NCBI GenBank assembly: GCA_017307285.1
Contig: JAFKFI010000065.1
Location: 28,199-92,198 of the forward strand
Direction: 5' to 3'
Length of the DNA stretch: 64,000 nt
From: Alphaproteobacteria bacterium
Lineage (GTDB): Bacteria; Pseudomonadota; Alphaproteobacteria; Acetobacterales; Acetobacteraceae
Every line of letters begins with the position of its first letter. The first letter of the stretch is position 1. Positions 25,309 through 33,805 of this stretch are shown here, one piece after another. A program made the translations under genes and the position numbers. Below the pieces are notes generated by a model. That model had not been told where the DNA came from. It saw nothing but the letters and a program-made list of their open reading frames with translations, and made no database searches.

Positions 25309-25962
25309 ATGACCGAACTCAACGGGCCGCGCTGGGGGCCGAAGTCCGGCGGGGCTGCGAAGCAACTCGTGGTGCTGTGCCACGGCCTTGGCGCGGACGG
25401 GTTCGACCTCATCGACCTCGCCCCCGGCTGGGGTGCCGCTCTGGCCGATGCCGCCTTCGCCGCGCCGAACGCGCCATATCCGTGCGACATGGGGCCGATG
25501 GGGCGGCAATGGTTCAGCGTGGCGGACCGCTCCCCGGCCCGGATGGTGCAGGGCGTGCGCGGCGCGGCACAGGCGCTCGATGGCTTTCTCGACGCTGAAC
25601 TGGCACGGCTGGCACTGCCGCCGGACGCTTATGCCCTGATGGGGTTCAGCCAGGGCGCTATGACGGTGCTGTTCGCCGGCCTGCGCCGGGCAGTGGCGCC
25701 GCGCGCGATCTTAGCCTTCTCGGGCGGGCTGATCGCACCTGAGAGTCTCGCCGCCCAAATCCGCAATCACGCGCCGGTGCTGCTGGTGCACGGCGAGGAT
25801 GACGACGTGGTACCGATCGCCCGCTCCCACGAGGCCGAGCGGGTGTTACGAGCGGCCGGTGTGCCGGTCGAGACGCTGTGGTGTCCCGGCCTGCCGCACG
25901 GCATTGATGCAGCGGGCATCTCACTCGGCGCGCTGGCACTGCAACGGGCCTTCGCCACATGA
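25309..25962 (+). CDS. phospholipase/carboxylesterase (alpha/beta hydrolase)
   Basis: A 217-residue serine esterase of the phospholipase/carboxylesterase family. VVLCHGLGADG is the oxyanion loop, LMGFSQGAMT holds the nucleophile Ser, GEDDDVVP the Asp and LPHGID the His. Family members hydrolyse short acyl esters or lysophospholipids in the cytoplasm. The ATG follows GGGGAGAGG by two bases, tighter than usual. Its upstream region is the point where the gluQ homolog is broken. Confidence 0.9.
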   Translation: MTELNGPRWGPKSGGAAKQLVVLCHGLGADGFDLIDLAPGWGAALADAAFAAPNAPYPCDMGPMGRQWFSVADRSPARMVQGVRGAAQALDGFLDAELARLALPPDAYALMGFSQGAMTVLFAGLRRAVAPRAILAFSGGLIAPESLAAQIRNHAPVLLVHGEDDDVVPIARSHEAERVLRAAGVPVETLWCPGLPHGIDAAGISLGALALQRAFAT

Positions 25963-26118
25963 CTGCGAAGTGAAATCCCGCCTCATGAGCGGCCGCCCGG
26001 CTTGCGGCACGCAATCCGGTCTGCGATAAACGGGGAGGTTCTCGGCGGCGCACAACATATGGTGGCTCGCTCGTGATCTGAGCCCCGTCCATGCGCTCCG
26101 CACGGAAAGGAGCGGCGT

Positions 26119-26679
26119 TTGCCCGACGGCGGCCAACTGTTCCCCGCGCTGGTTCTGAACGCGGACTTCCGCCCGCTCTCCTATTTCCCGCTGTCCCTAT
26201 GGTCCTGGCAGGACGCGGTGAAGGCCGTGTTTCTCGACCGGGTATCCGTGCTGAGCGAGTATGAGACCGAGGTGCGCTCGCCCAGCCTCACCATGCGGCT
26301 GCCCAGCGTGATCGCGCTGAAAGACTACATCCCCTCGGCGCGCCGCCCTGCCTTCACGCGGTTCAACGTGTTTCTGCGCGACGGCTTCGTCTGCCAGTAC
26401 TGCAGTGGCCGCCACACGGCGCAGGACCTGACGTTCGACCACGTGATCCCCCGCTGTCGGGGTGGACGGACGACCTGGGAGAACGTCGTCACCGCGTGCG
26501 GTGACTGCAATCTGCGGAAGGGCTCCCGCCTGCCACGCGAGTGCCACATGTTCCCACGGATGAGCCCGCGCCAGCCGACCACCTGGGAACTACAGGACCA
26601 GGGCCGCGGCTTTCCCCCCAACTTCCTGCATGAGAGTTGGCGCGATTTCCTGTACTGGGACACCGAGCTGGAAAGCTAG
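26119..26679 (+). CDS. HNH endonuclease family protein
   Basis: A 186-residue HNH-fold protein with paired zinc cysteines (CQYC and CGDC) around the catalytic LTFDHVIPRCRGG. An N-terminal part of about 80 residues (VLNADFRPLSYFPLSLWSWQD) is typical of a widely conserved alphaproteobacterial group. The start is TTG at 26119, with AAGGAG seven bases upstream; no ATG is available. It stands alone, so a restriction system is unlikely; its role is unknown. Confidence 0.87.
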   Translation: MPDGGQLFPALVLNADFRPLSYFPLSLWSWQDAVKAVFLDRVSVLSEYETEVRSPSLTMRLPSVIALKDYIPSARRPAFTRFNVFLRDGFVCQYCSGRHTAQDLTFDHVIPRCRGGRTTWENVVTACGDCNLRKGSRLPRECHMFPRMSPRQPTTWELQDQGRGFPPNFLHESWRDFLYWDTELES

Positions 26680-26861
26680 CGCCAAGCCGAGCGGGCACGC
26701 CACATTGAACCAAGGATGGTCTGGTTCGCGCTCACGCACTGGAAGACTTGGTCGGACCGCTCCGATCTCGCTGGCGAACCAGGCGTCCGCTCGGAACGGT
26801 CGCGCCGAGTACGTTGGGTGATCGGCTCGGCAACCCGGCCCGTCGCATGGGAGGATATCAG

Positions 26862-28022
26862 ATGAACAAGGCTCTTGCAGCATCCGCGGTCGACTACGGA
26901 CCGGAGGAAGCGGCGATGCAGGCTTATCTGCGGGATGGCGAGCGGCGCGCCTTCGAGCTTGGCAACCGCGGCGCCATCCGGTTTACAGCGGAAGGCAAGG
27001 TGCATCCGGAGATCCTCGAGGCGTACTGGCGCTGCGGATTCTACGTGTTCGAGGGCGTCCTCCGAGCCGAGGAGCTCGCCGAGATCGAGACGGATCTGTT
27101 CGACATCCTGGATCGCTTGCCGACCGAGCGTGGTTCGCCGATAGACGCAAAGGGCCGCCCCGCGCTCGGGGCCGATTGCACTGCCCCAACATTGTTCTGG
27201 TCGAAGCCGCTCGGAGATCCGTTTGGCGGCACGAGCCTTGCGAATGGCCGACATCCGTTAAAGATGTTCGAACCGGAGGCGGCGGCCGACGCACCCAAGG
27301 AGGTCGTCTATTTGATCCTCGGATCGCTACAATTCTCCGAGGCGGCTCTGCGTCTCTACGGCCACCCGCAACTGCTCGCCGTGGCCGCAGCGGTCAACGG
27401 CGACGACTTCGTGCCGTTCACCGACGCGTTCTTCATCAAGGAGCCGGGTCGTGGCGCATCGGTTGCCTGGCACCAAGACGGAGTGACCCATTGGGACAAT
27501 CCCGATTGGGACCAGGGCTCGCATGGATTTAATTTCATGGCGCAACTTTACGGCTGCACGGCCGCCAACGGAGTCTGGGTAGTCCCAGGTTCGCACAAGA
27601 CTGGCAAGGCCGACATCAAGGCCCTGGCGGCGGCGGCCGGAACGGAGCGGCTCCCAAACGCAGTGCCGATCATCTGCAAGCCAGGCGATGTGGCGATCAC
27701 GAACCGCCAGGCGGTGCATGGCTCCTTCGCCAACACGAGCCCGGATTGGCGGGTGACCGTTAATTTCGGCTTCCATCGTCGTAAGTCGGTGATGGGAGTT
27801 CGGGGCGGCGGCCTCCACAGCGCGCCGGCGGTGTACGATGCACAGCGCATCCATGAACGGGCCCGGGTGATCGGATACGCCATCGACGCGCGGCAGCACC
27901 GGTTTGCCGACGAAGCCCCGTTCGTCTATCTCCCTCACGCCCTCGCCGGCGAAACCTATAGGTGGGACGCCGAGGCCAAGGCGAGCATCAAGGATTACAA
28001 CCTGCTCGACCTCAGCATTTGA
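26862..28022 (+). CDS. phytanoyl-CoA dioxygenase (PhyH) family protein
   Basis: A 386-residue Fe(II)/2-oxoglutarate-dependent dioxygenase. The iron triad is seen as His and Asp in WHQDGVTHW and the distal His in AVHGSF; the following Arg in DWRVTVNF would bind 2-oxoglutarate. PhyH proteins hydroxylate diverse small molecules. The ATG is preceded by GGGAGG at seven bases. No partner enzyme is adjacent, so the substrate cannot be inferred. Confidence 0.87.
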   Translation: MNKALAASAVDYGPEEAAMQAYLRDGERRAFELGNRGAIRFTAEGKVHPEILEAYWRCGFYVFEGVLRAEELAEIETDLFDILDRLPTERGSPIDAKGRPALGADCTAPTLFWSKPLGDPFGGTSLANGRHPLKMFEPEAAADAPKEVVYLILGSLQFSEAALRLYGHPQLLAVAAAVNGDDFVPFTDAFFIKEPGRGASVAWHQDGVTHWDNPDWDQGSHGFNFMAQLYGCTAANGVWVVPGSHKTGKADIKALAAAAGTERLPNAVPIICKPGDVAITNRQAVHGSFANTSPDWRVTVNFGFHRRKSVMGVRGGGLHSAPAVYDAQRIHERARVIGYAIDARQHRFADEAPFVYLPHALAGETYRWDAEAKASIKDYNLLDLSI

Positions 28023-28187
28023 GCGGCGGTCCCGAGGTGCTCAAGACCCATGATCGCTGGCATGGCCACCGCCTTGGACGGACTACCTTGTCGAAAGCTG
28101 GGTTGTCACGTTCGGGCGAAAGGGGCTTGACCATAATTCTGCAATTTGGAAGGTAGTTGGGCTGGCCTACGACCGGCACTAAGAAGA

Positions 28188-28214
28188 GGCGGTGCAGGAC
28201 TGTCCCGCACCGCC
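28188..28214. repeat. 27-bp near-perfect palindrome
   Basis: GGCGGTGC, A, GGAC, T, GTCC, C, GCACCGCC is symmetrical around position 28201 with a single mismatch (28196/28206). The loop would be one base, so as RNA it would open slightly. No T tract follows. It could be the terminator of the PhyH gene, about 170 bases past its stop, or a protein-binding site. Confidence 0.6.
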
Positions 28215-28243
28215 CCAAGTCCGGTTCGGATCGCGAAGGTTGT

Positions 28244-28257
28244 GGGGGCACTCCCCC
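28244..28257. repeat. short G5/C5 hairpin
   Basis: GGGGG and CCCCC flank the loop CACT, forming a compact hairpin 30 bases beyond the larger palindrome. It could be part of the same structured element. No known riboswitch was recognised. Confidence 0.45.
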
Positions 28258-28770
28258 GACCGACGCTGTCTCTTGAGAACCCAACGATCTACCAGCGTCA
28301 AGCTGTGCCGCAGCAAAAATCTGAAGACCTGATATCCTGGCATCGGAGGTCACGTGCCCACGCCGAAAGGAAACTGTGGGTGCAGTATGGTGCCAGCCTA
28401 GGTACCGTCGATGAGCTGGGTCTGCCCGATCCGCGGAGCTTTTCTGTCCTTTTCCGTTGCCGTCGGACGGAAGTGGTATCGACGGAAACCTTGCTCGGCT
28501 GGAGCGCACGGGCACCAGACCCGAGGGCGACTTGTTCGTAAGGGAACCGTCCGCCAGGACCAAGGCACAGATTTCCTGCCCGACATAGCCGAGTTGGACA
28601 TCCGCCAAGCGGGCCCACGGGCAGTATGCGGGCGCGGATCGAAAAGTTCGGCGACCCGCCGAGCGAAGGACGGCCGGAGTACCACGGCTTGTGCGATTGT
28701 TGGCTTAGAGGATACTGCGCCCGGCCAGGGCTTGCCGTGTTCGCCGGCACCGAACGGCGGGGGAGGTAGC

Positions 28771-29748
28771 ATGATGATCGCGCGCCGTGCCTTGCTCGCC
28801 GCCGCATTGGGCGCCGTCGCGACACCGCTGCACGCCGCCACGTTGCCAGCCATACGAGTTGGGCTGCTGCGGTTCGGCACGGTGTCGTGGGAGATCGAGG
28901 TCATCCGACGGCACGGGTTCGATGCGGCGGCTGTCGCGATCGAGCCGGTGCAGTTCGCCACCTCTCAAGCCACTCAGACGGCGCTGCAAGCCGGCCGGGT
29001 CGACATGGTGGTGCTGGACTGGCTGTGGGTATCACGCCAGCGCAGCGAGGGCGCCGACTGGACTTTCGTCCCGTTCTCCACTGCCACCGGCGGACTTGTC
29101 GCCCCGGCGGGATCGCCGGTTCGCGAATTGCCCGATCTGAAGGGCCGCCGGCTCGGCGTCGCGGGCAGTCCGCTCGACAAGAGCTGGCTGATCCTGCGGG
29201 CCTACGCCAAGGAGCGCTTCGGCTTCGATCCCGACCGGGCGACCGAGCGAAGCTTCGGCGCGCCCTCGCTGCTGCTGGAGGAGGCGAAGCTCGGGCGGCT
29301 CGACGCGATGCTCAATTTCTGGCCCTTCGCGGCAAAGGCGGAGGCGATCGGCATGCGGACGGTCCTGCCGGTCGAGGACGCCGTGCGCGGCCTCGGCATC
29401 GACGCCAAGGTGCCGTTCATCGGCTACGTGTTCTCGCAAGGTTGGGCCGAGCGCAACCCGGCCGCACTGGCCGGCTTTCTCGCAGCCGCGGGCAAGGCGC
29501 GCGATGTGCTGGCCACCTCGGATGCCGAGTGGGAAACGCTAATGCCGCTCACCGGTGCCGCCAATCAGGCCGAGCTCGAGCACCTGCGTGCCCATTACCG
29601 CCGTGGAATTCCGAGGGCCTGGGGACCGGCGGAGCAGCGAGCCGCCGCACGGCTCTACGGAATTCTGGCGAAGATCGGCGGGCCGACACTGGTCGGCTCC
29701 GCGAACGCCATCGCACCGGGGACATTTTGGCCGGCAGCCTCACTCTGA
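28771..29748 (+). CDS. ABC transporter substrate-binding protein (nitrate/sulfonate/taurine type)
   Basis: A 325-residue periplasmic binding protein of the SsuA/TauA/NMT1-like group. The N-terminus IARRALLAAALGAVATPLHA resembles a twin-arginine signal with cleavage after LHA. The mature domain shows QFATSQATQTALQAGRVDMV and LPDLKGRRLGVAGSPLDKSW, typical of this fold. GGGGGAGG lies four bases before the ATG. First gene of the operon that ends with the UGSC selenoprotein and its partners; the ligand is presumably a small organic ion, identity unknown. Confidence 0.87.
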   Translation: MMIARRALLAAALGAVATPLHAATLPAIRVGLLRFGTVSWEIEVIRRHGFDAAAVAIEPVQFATSQATQTALQAGRVDMVVLDWLWVSRQRSEGADWTFVPFSTATGGLVAPAGSPVRELPDLKGRRLGVAGSPLDKSWLILRAYAKERFGFDPDRATERSFGAPSLLLEEAKLGRLDAMLNFWPFAAKAEAIGMRTVLPVEDAVRGLGIDAKVPFIGYVFSQGWAERNPAALAGFLAAAGKARDVLATSDAEWETLMPLTGAANQAELEHLRAHYRRGIPRAWGPAEQRAAARLYGILAKIGGPTLVGSANAIAPGTFWPAASL

Positions 29749-30524
29749 GCGGGTTCGCGCGTGACCGACGGGCGCGATCCCGTACCTGGACGGCGCCAGG
29801 CCGGCTGCTCTCCTTGCTCGGCTTCTTCGTCCTATGGGAAGCGGTGGCGCGGCTGGTGGGTAATCCCCTGCTGCCACCGGCGAGCAACGTGCTCGTGGCG
29901 ATCGCGCGCGAGACCGCCTCGGGGGCGCTGCCGGAAAATCTTGCCATCACGATGGCCCGCGTCGTCCTCGCCTTCGTCACCTCGATGGTGCTCGGCACGG
30001 CACTCGGTCTCGCGATGGGGGTCTGGCGCCGGGTCGATGTCGCGCTGGATAGCTGGCTGACGGTACTGCTGAACCTGCCCGCACTCGTCGTGATCGTGCT
30101 CATGTATGTCTGGTTTGGCATGAACGAGGTAGCGGCGATCGCCGCCGTCGCGCTGAACAAGCTGCCGAGTACCGCGGTGACGGTGCGGGAGGGCGCCCGG
30201 GCGCTCGACCGCGATCTACTGGAAATGGCGCATAGCTTCGGGATGCGGCGCTGGCCGATCATCCGGCACGTCGTACTGCCGCAGATCTATCCCTATCTGT
30301 TCGCCGCTGCGCGCTCGGGCCTCGCCATCATCTGGAAGATCGTGCTGGTCGTGGAACTGCTCGGGCGCAGCAACGGCGTCGGATTCCAGATCCAGGTGTA
30401 TTTCCAGTTATTCGACGTCACCGGGATTCTTGCCTACACGCTATCCTTCATCTTGGTCGTGCAGCTGATCGAATGGGCCCTGCTGCAGCCGCTCGAGCGA
30501 CGCGCATCGCGGTGGCGGCGATGA
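29727..30524 (+). CDS. ABC transporter permease (SsuC/TauC type)
   Basis: About 265 residues with roughly six membrane helices. The EAA loop sits in EMAHSFGMRRWPIIRHVVLP, which contacts the ATPase. No ATG precedes the first helix; the best start is TTG at 29727 after GGGGAC, giving a 22-base overlap with the binding-protein gene. The N-terminal 15 residues are thus uncertain. Stop overlaps the ATPase ATG. Confidence 0.83.
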   Translation: MAGSLTLSGFARDRRARSRTWTAPGRLLSLLGFFVLWEAVARLVGNPLLPPASNVLVAIARETASGALPENLAITMARVVLAFVTSMVLGTALGLAMGVWRRVDVALDSWLTVLLNLPALVVIVLMYVWFGMNEVAAIAAVALNKLPSTAVTVREGARALDRDLLEMAHSFGMRRWPIIRHVVLPQIYPYLFAAARSGLAIIWKIVLVVELLGRSNGVGFQIQVYFQLFDVTGILAYTLSFILVVQLIEWALLQPLERRASRWRR

Positions 30525-31231
30525 GCTTGCGGGTCCGCATCCGGGACAAGTCGTTCGACGACAGGCCGGTGCTGAAAGGCCTCGAGTTCGACCTCGGCGA
30601 GCGCGAGATCGTCGCCTTGGTCGGCCCCTCGGGCTGTGGCAAGACCACGCTCCTCAAGATCATCGGCGGCCTGGACCTCGACTATGACGGGACGATCGCC
30701 TGGACCGACGCCGGGTCGCCGAGGATCGGCACGATCTTTCAGGAACCCCGGCTGCTGCCCTGGCGGACCGTGCGGCAGAATCTCATCCTCGTCCTGCCGC
30801 CGTACGCTCATCCCGCCGCGGACGAATTGCTCCGACATCTCGGGCTCTGGCCGTTCCGCGACCATTTTCCGCCGACGCTGTCGCTCGGCATGGCGCGGCG
30901 CGTCGCGATCGCGCGGGCCTTCGCCATCGCGCCGGAACTGGTGCTGCTTGACGAGCCGTTCGTCTCGCTCGACCCCGAGATGGCGCAGCGCAGCCGAGAC
31001 GTGCTGCTCGAGGCGTGGCGCCAGCGCGCCACCTCGGTGCTGCTCGTGACGCATGATCCGGTGGGAGCGGCGGCACTCGCCGACCGAATTCTTGTCATGT
31101 CGCCACGCCCGGCCCGAATCGTCACGCAAATCGAGGTGCCGGCGGCCCAGCGCCGCAGCGACCACCCCACAGCACTGCAAGTCGCCGCCCAGTTGGAGGT
31201 CGTGGTCGGGCAGTATCTCGCGCGGACATGA
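30521..31231 (+). CDS. ABC transporter ATP-binding protein
   Basis: A 236-residue ATPase. Walker A is GPSGCGKTT near residue 43, Walker B is LVLLDEP, and the switch His is in LVTHDP. The ABC signature, normally LSGGQ, reads LSLGMARRVAIARA, a degenerate form. The ATG overlaps the permease stop (ATGA). Works with the two preceding genes to import the operon's substrate. Confidence 0.9.
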   Translation: MSLRVRIRDKSFDDRPVLKGLEFDLGEREIVALVGPSGCGKTTLLKIIGGLDLDYDGTIAWTDAGSPRIGTIFQEPRLLPWRTVRQNLILVLPPYAHPAADELLRHLGLWPFRDHFPPTLSLGMARRVAIARAFAIAPELVLLDEPFVSLDPEMAQRSRDVLLEAWRQRATSVLLVTHDPVGAAALADRILVMSPRPARIVTQIEVPAAQRRSDHPTALQVAAQLEVVVGQYLART

Positions 31232-31297
31232 CCGTGCCGCTGCCGCGTTGCCGGGCCGTTTGCCCCGGCCCATACTTGCCAGCCTAGGAGGATCTGC

Positions 31298-32233
31298 ATG
31301 CCGGAATGCTGGGATGTCGTGGTGATCGGCGCGGGACCGGCGGGGCTCACGGCGGCGCAGGTCGCCGGCGCGTCGGGGCTAAGCTGCCTCTGCATCGACC
31401 GCCTCGGTCCGGGGGGCGAACTCATCAATCTCGGGCTCCTGCACGACTGCCCCGATCTTCCGCCCGATACCACCGGCGCCGATCTGGTGACGCGCCTGAT
31501 GGATGCTGCAACCGCCGCCGGGGTCGAGCTGGCGTTCGGCGAGGTTCGGGAACTCCAGCGAGGTGAACCCCGGCGGATCGTCACCGACGACGAGACTTAC
31601 CAGGCGCGGACGGTAATCGTCGCGACGGGTCTGACCCCAGGAAGGCTCGGTGTTCCGGAGGAGGAGCGGTTCGACGGGGTTGGTCTGTCCCATTGCGCGA
31701 GTTGCGACGGGCCGCTGTACAAAGGCGAGAATGTCGTGGTCGCCGGCGCGGGCGAGTGGGCCGCTCAAGAAGCGCTCGATCTGGCGGCTCTGGCCGGGCA
31801 TGTCACGCTGATCTGCCCTGAGCACGAAGCGGCACGACTCTCGAGCGGGCGCGGCAGGCAGCTTGCCGGTTTGACGAATGTGACCGTGATCCCCGGCCGC
31901 ATCGCCTCCCTGGAAGGCGCGGAGGGGCTGGAGGCGGTCGTCATCGAACGTGCTGCGATCCAGGAGCGACACCCGACGCGCGCCGTGTTCGTGCAATCCA
32001 ACCGGCGCGCGGCGCTGGACTTCACCCGTGGTCTGCTGGCCGTGGAAGCGGACGGCCGCGCGTGCGTCGATGGCGACTTGTGTACGAGTGACGAGCAGGC
32101 ATACGCTGCAGGTGATGTCCGTGCCGGAGCACCAGAGCGGATCGCCTCGGCGATCGCCGATGGAAGACGCGCGGGGTTGGCGGTGGCGCGGCTCCTACGG
32201 GGACGGGACGGCGAACAGCAGGGAGGGCGCTGA
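31298..32233 (+). CDS. thioredoxin-reductase-like flavoprotein
   Basis: A 311-residue FAD-dependent disulfide oxidoreductase. FAD binding is shown by GAGPAGLTAAQ at the N-terminus and YAAGDVRAG near the C-terminus. The redox-active disulfide is CASC in LSHCASCDGPLY, as in bacterial TrxR. The second nucleotide-binding motif reads VAGAGEWAAQEA instead of GGGDSAxEEA, and the usual basic NADPH 2'-phosphate patch is not seen, so the electron donor may not be NADPH. AGGAGG precedes the ATG by six bases. Immediately upstream of the UGSC selenoprotein, for which it is the likely electron source. Confidence 0.87.
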   Translation: MPECWDVVVIGAGPAGLTAAQVAGASGLSCLCIDRLGPGGELINLGLLHDCPDLPPDTTGADLVTRLMDAATAAGVELAFGEVRELQRGEPRRIVTDDETYQARTVIVATGLTPGRLGVPEEERFDGVGLSHCASCDGPLYKGENVVVAGAGEWAAQEALDLAALAGHVTLICPEHEAARLSSGRGRQLAGLTNVTVIPGRIASLEGAEGLEAVVIERAAIQERHPTRAVFVQSNRRAALDFTRGLLAVEADGRACVDGDLCTSDEQAYAAGDVRAGAPERIASAIADGRRAGLAVARLLRGRDGEQQGGR

Positions 32234-32236
32234 CTG

Positions 32237-32758
32237 ATGCGCATCGTCAATCCGAGCTTCGGCGTAGCCCCGGCGGGTGCCGAGCAGACCATCATCGGCA
32301 AGGTGAACTGGAACGAGGATCCGATCGTCCTGTTCGCAAACAACAAGCCGAACGCGCGGGAATTGTTGGAAGGCGTGCGCGCCAAGCTGGGCGCGATGCG
32401 GCGCATCGACAACGTCGACTACATCCACAAGAACAGCGCAAGCCAGCCGGCGCCGGGTGCGATGATCGAGGCGGTGGCGCAGAAATATCGCGCGGCCTTG
32501 CTGGCACTCGGCGACTGAGGCTCCTGCTCGTCGTGGAGTTTCCACGACAGTGTCGAATTGAGGAAGCGCGGCGTCGCCAGCCTGGTGATCGCCACTGAGA
32601 CGTTTCGCCCGCTCGTGCTGGCGCAGGCCAAGGCGCGCAACGTCGAGCCCCACCTGATCGTCGTCAAGCATCCGGTCGGCGGGCTCAATGCAGCCGAACT
32701 TGCCGAGCGGATCGACGCGGCCTTCGCCGGGCTCGTGAAGGAAATGCAGGCCGAATGA
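32237..32758 (+). CDS. UGSC-type selenoprotein (in-frame UGA = Sec)
   Basis: The frame opens at ATG 32237 and meets TGA at 32516-32518. It then continues in the same phase for 79 sense codons to a normal stop, giving 173 residues with Sec at position 94. The residues after the UGA are G-S-C, so the active centre reads D-U-G-S-C, the hallmark of the UGSC selenoprotein family. The downstream part (RKRGVASLVIATETF ... HPVGGLNAAELAERI) parallels the C-terminal end of glycine-reductase GrdB (U-G-T-C ... HPLG). A SECIS-like hairpin sits at 32530-32548. A Sec/Cys redox centre acting with the TrxR-like protein is inferred. Two split ORFs from a true stop are the alternative, and less likely. Confidence 0.88.
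32530..32548 (+). promoter_or_regulatory. SECIS-like hairpin after the UGA codon
   Basis: GTCGTGG pairs with CCACGAC around the loop AGTTT (7 bp, 5-base loop). The loop begins 18 bases after the UGA and its second base is G. These values fit the general bacterial SECIS rule: apical loop about 16-37 bases downstream, G at loop position 1 or 2, short stem. Bound by SelB with Sec-tRNA in known systems. Confidence 0.8.
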
Positions 32759-33798
32759 CGGATCAATCCGAGGCCGAGGTCATCGAAATCAGCGAACTCG
32801 GCCCAGAAGACTGGACGGAATACGCCATCGAGCAAGGTTGGAGCGACGGGTTCCCGCTCGTCGCTCCAACCGAAGCCGCGGTCGAGAGGTTCGTGTCGGT
32901 GTGTCGTGGCGACAACGAGCCCTTCCCACCCATCTCGCCGCGCCAGGTCGTCCCGACCTTGCACAGTCTCGCCGCCAATGCCGTCATGGCGGGGTGCCGG
33001 CCGGAGTATTTTCCGGTGTTACTGGCGGCGCTGCGCGGCGTGCTGACGCCTGACTACAATCTGCACGGCACGCTCGCGACAACGCATCCTTGCGCGCCGA
33101 TGATACTGGTGAACGGACCGCTTCGCGACCGGCTCGGCATCAATTACGGGGGCAATTGCTTCGGTCAGGGATGGCGGGCGAACGCAACCATCGGCCGCGC
33201 GCTCGGACTGATCCTGCTGAATGTCGGCGGCGCCAAGCCCGGCGTCATGGACCGCTCCACCCAAGGATCGCCGGCGAAATTCGCCTTCTGCTTCGGCGAG
33301 AACGAAGAGGCCAGCCCGTGGCCGCCCTATCACGTCCGCCGTGGCTTCGATACAGCGGATAGTGTCGTCACGGTGATGTCGGGCGAAGGGCCACATAACA
33401 TCAACGACCACGCAAGCACGACGGGCGAGGGCCTGCTCACTACGATGGCCGCGTCGATCGCGCAACCCGGCGCTAACACCATCTATGGCAAGGGTCCTCA
33501 TGTCGTGGCGATCGGGCCGGAGCACGCCGCGACCCTGCATCGTGACGGCTGGACCATCCCGGCGCTGCAGCAGGCGCTGTTCGAGCGCGCCCGGGTCCGC
33601 GTGTCGGACGTCTCGCCGGAGAACCAGGTGCAATACGAGGAATCCGGCCATCACCCAGTCGATGGCCGCTACCCCGTCTCGCCCACGCCGGAGGACATCC
33701 ACATCCTTGTCGCCGGCGGCCCGGGCAAGCACTCCGCGTGGATTCCGTCCTTCGGCGGCACGGCGGTCTGCTCGGTGCGCGTCAGACTGCCGGATTGA
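32755..33798 (+). CDS. UGSC-operon protein A, unknown function
   Basis: A 347-residue cytoplasmic protein with no signal peptide or membrane segment. The most distinctive block is GGNCFGQGWRANATIGRA, followed by NVGGAKPGVMD and KFAFCFGENEE. The next gene carries the same block, so the two are paralogs. Both blocks contain a conserved Cys (GNC and FCF). The ATG overlaps the selenoprotein stop by ATGA, showing tight coupling with the UGSC protein. I do not recognise an enzymatic family; a catalytic or substrate-binding partner of the selenoprotein is inferred from context. Confidence 0.82.
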   Translation: MTDQSEAEVIEISELGPEDWTEYAIEQGWSDGFPLVAPTEAAVERFVSVCRGDNEPFPPISPRQVVPTLHSLAANAVMAGCRPEYFPVLLAALRGVLTPDYNLHGTLATTHPCAPMILVNGPLRDRLGINYGGNCFGQGWRANATIGRALGLILLNVGGAKPGVMDRSTQGSPAKFAFCFGENEEASPWPPYHVRRGFDTADSVVTVMSGEGPHNINDHASTTGEGLLTTMAASIAQPGANTIYGKGPHVVAIGPEHAATLHRDGWTIPALQQALFERARVRVSDVSPENQVQYEESGHHPVDGRYPVSPTPEDIHILVAGGPGKHSAWIPSFGGTAVCSVRVRLPD

Positions 33799-33805
33799 AC
33801 CCTCG

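Larger units (their letters stand above)
28023..28770. other. gene-free stretch upstream of the ABC/UGSC operon
   Basis: I find no convincing gene here. Open frames on both strands have low-quality codon use and no recognisable motif. The base composition looks less GC-rich than the flanks. Two hairpins occur near its left half, at 28188-28214 and 28244-28257. It must contain the promoter of the operon starting at 28771, and may also be a decayed mobile-element remnant. Confidence 0.55.

Noticed and set aside
28215..28240. tRNA or group II intron domain V signal (CCGGTTCGGATC)
   Set aside because: No acceptor or anticodon arms can be paired for a tRNA, and no GAAA-containing domain V hairpin precedes it.
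28012..28608. Minus-strand open frame in the intergenic region before the UGSC operon
   Set aside because: No ribosome site, poor codon pattern, no recognisable domain; overlaps another open frame on the plus strand.
28411..28770. N-terminal extension of the substrate-binding protein
   Set aside because: A good ribosome site and signal peptide fix the start at 28771; the extension is not protein-like.
32558..32758. A separate small gene after a stop at 32518
   Set aside because: It is in the same phase as the upstream ORF, has no ribosome site of its own, and starts after the conserved GSC; reading the UGA as Sec explains it better.
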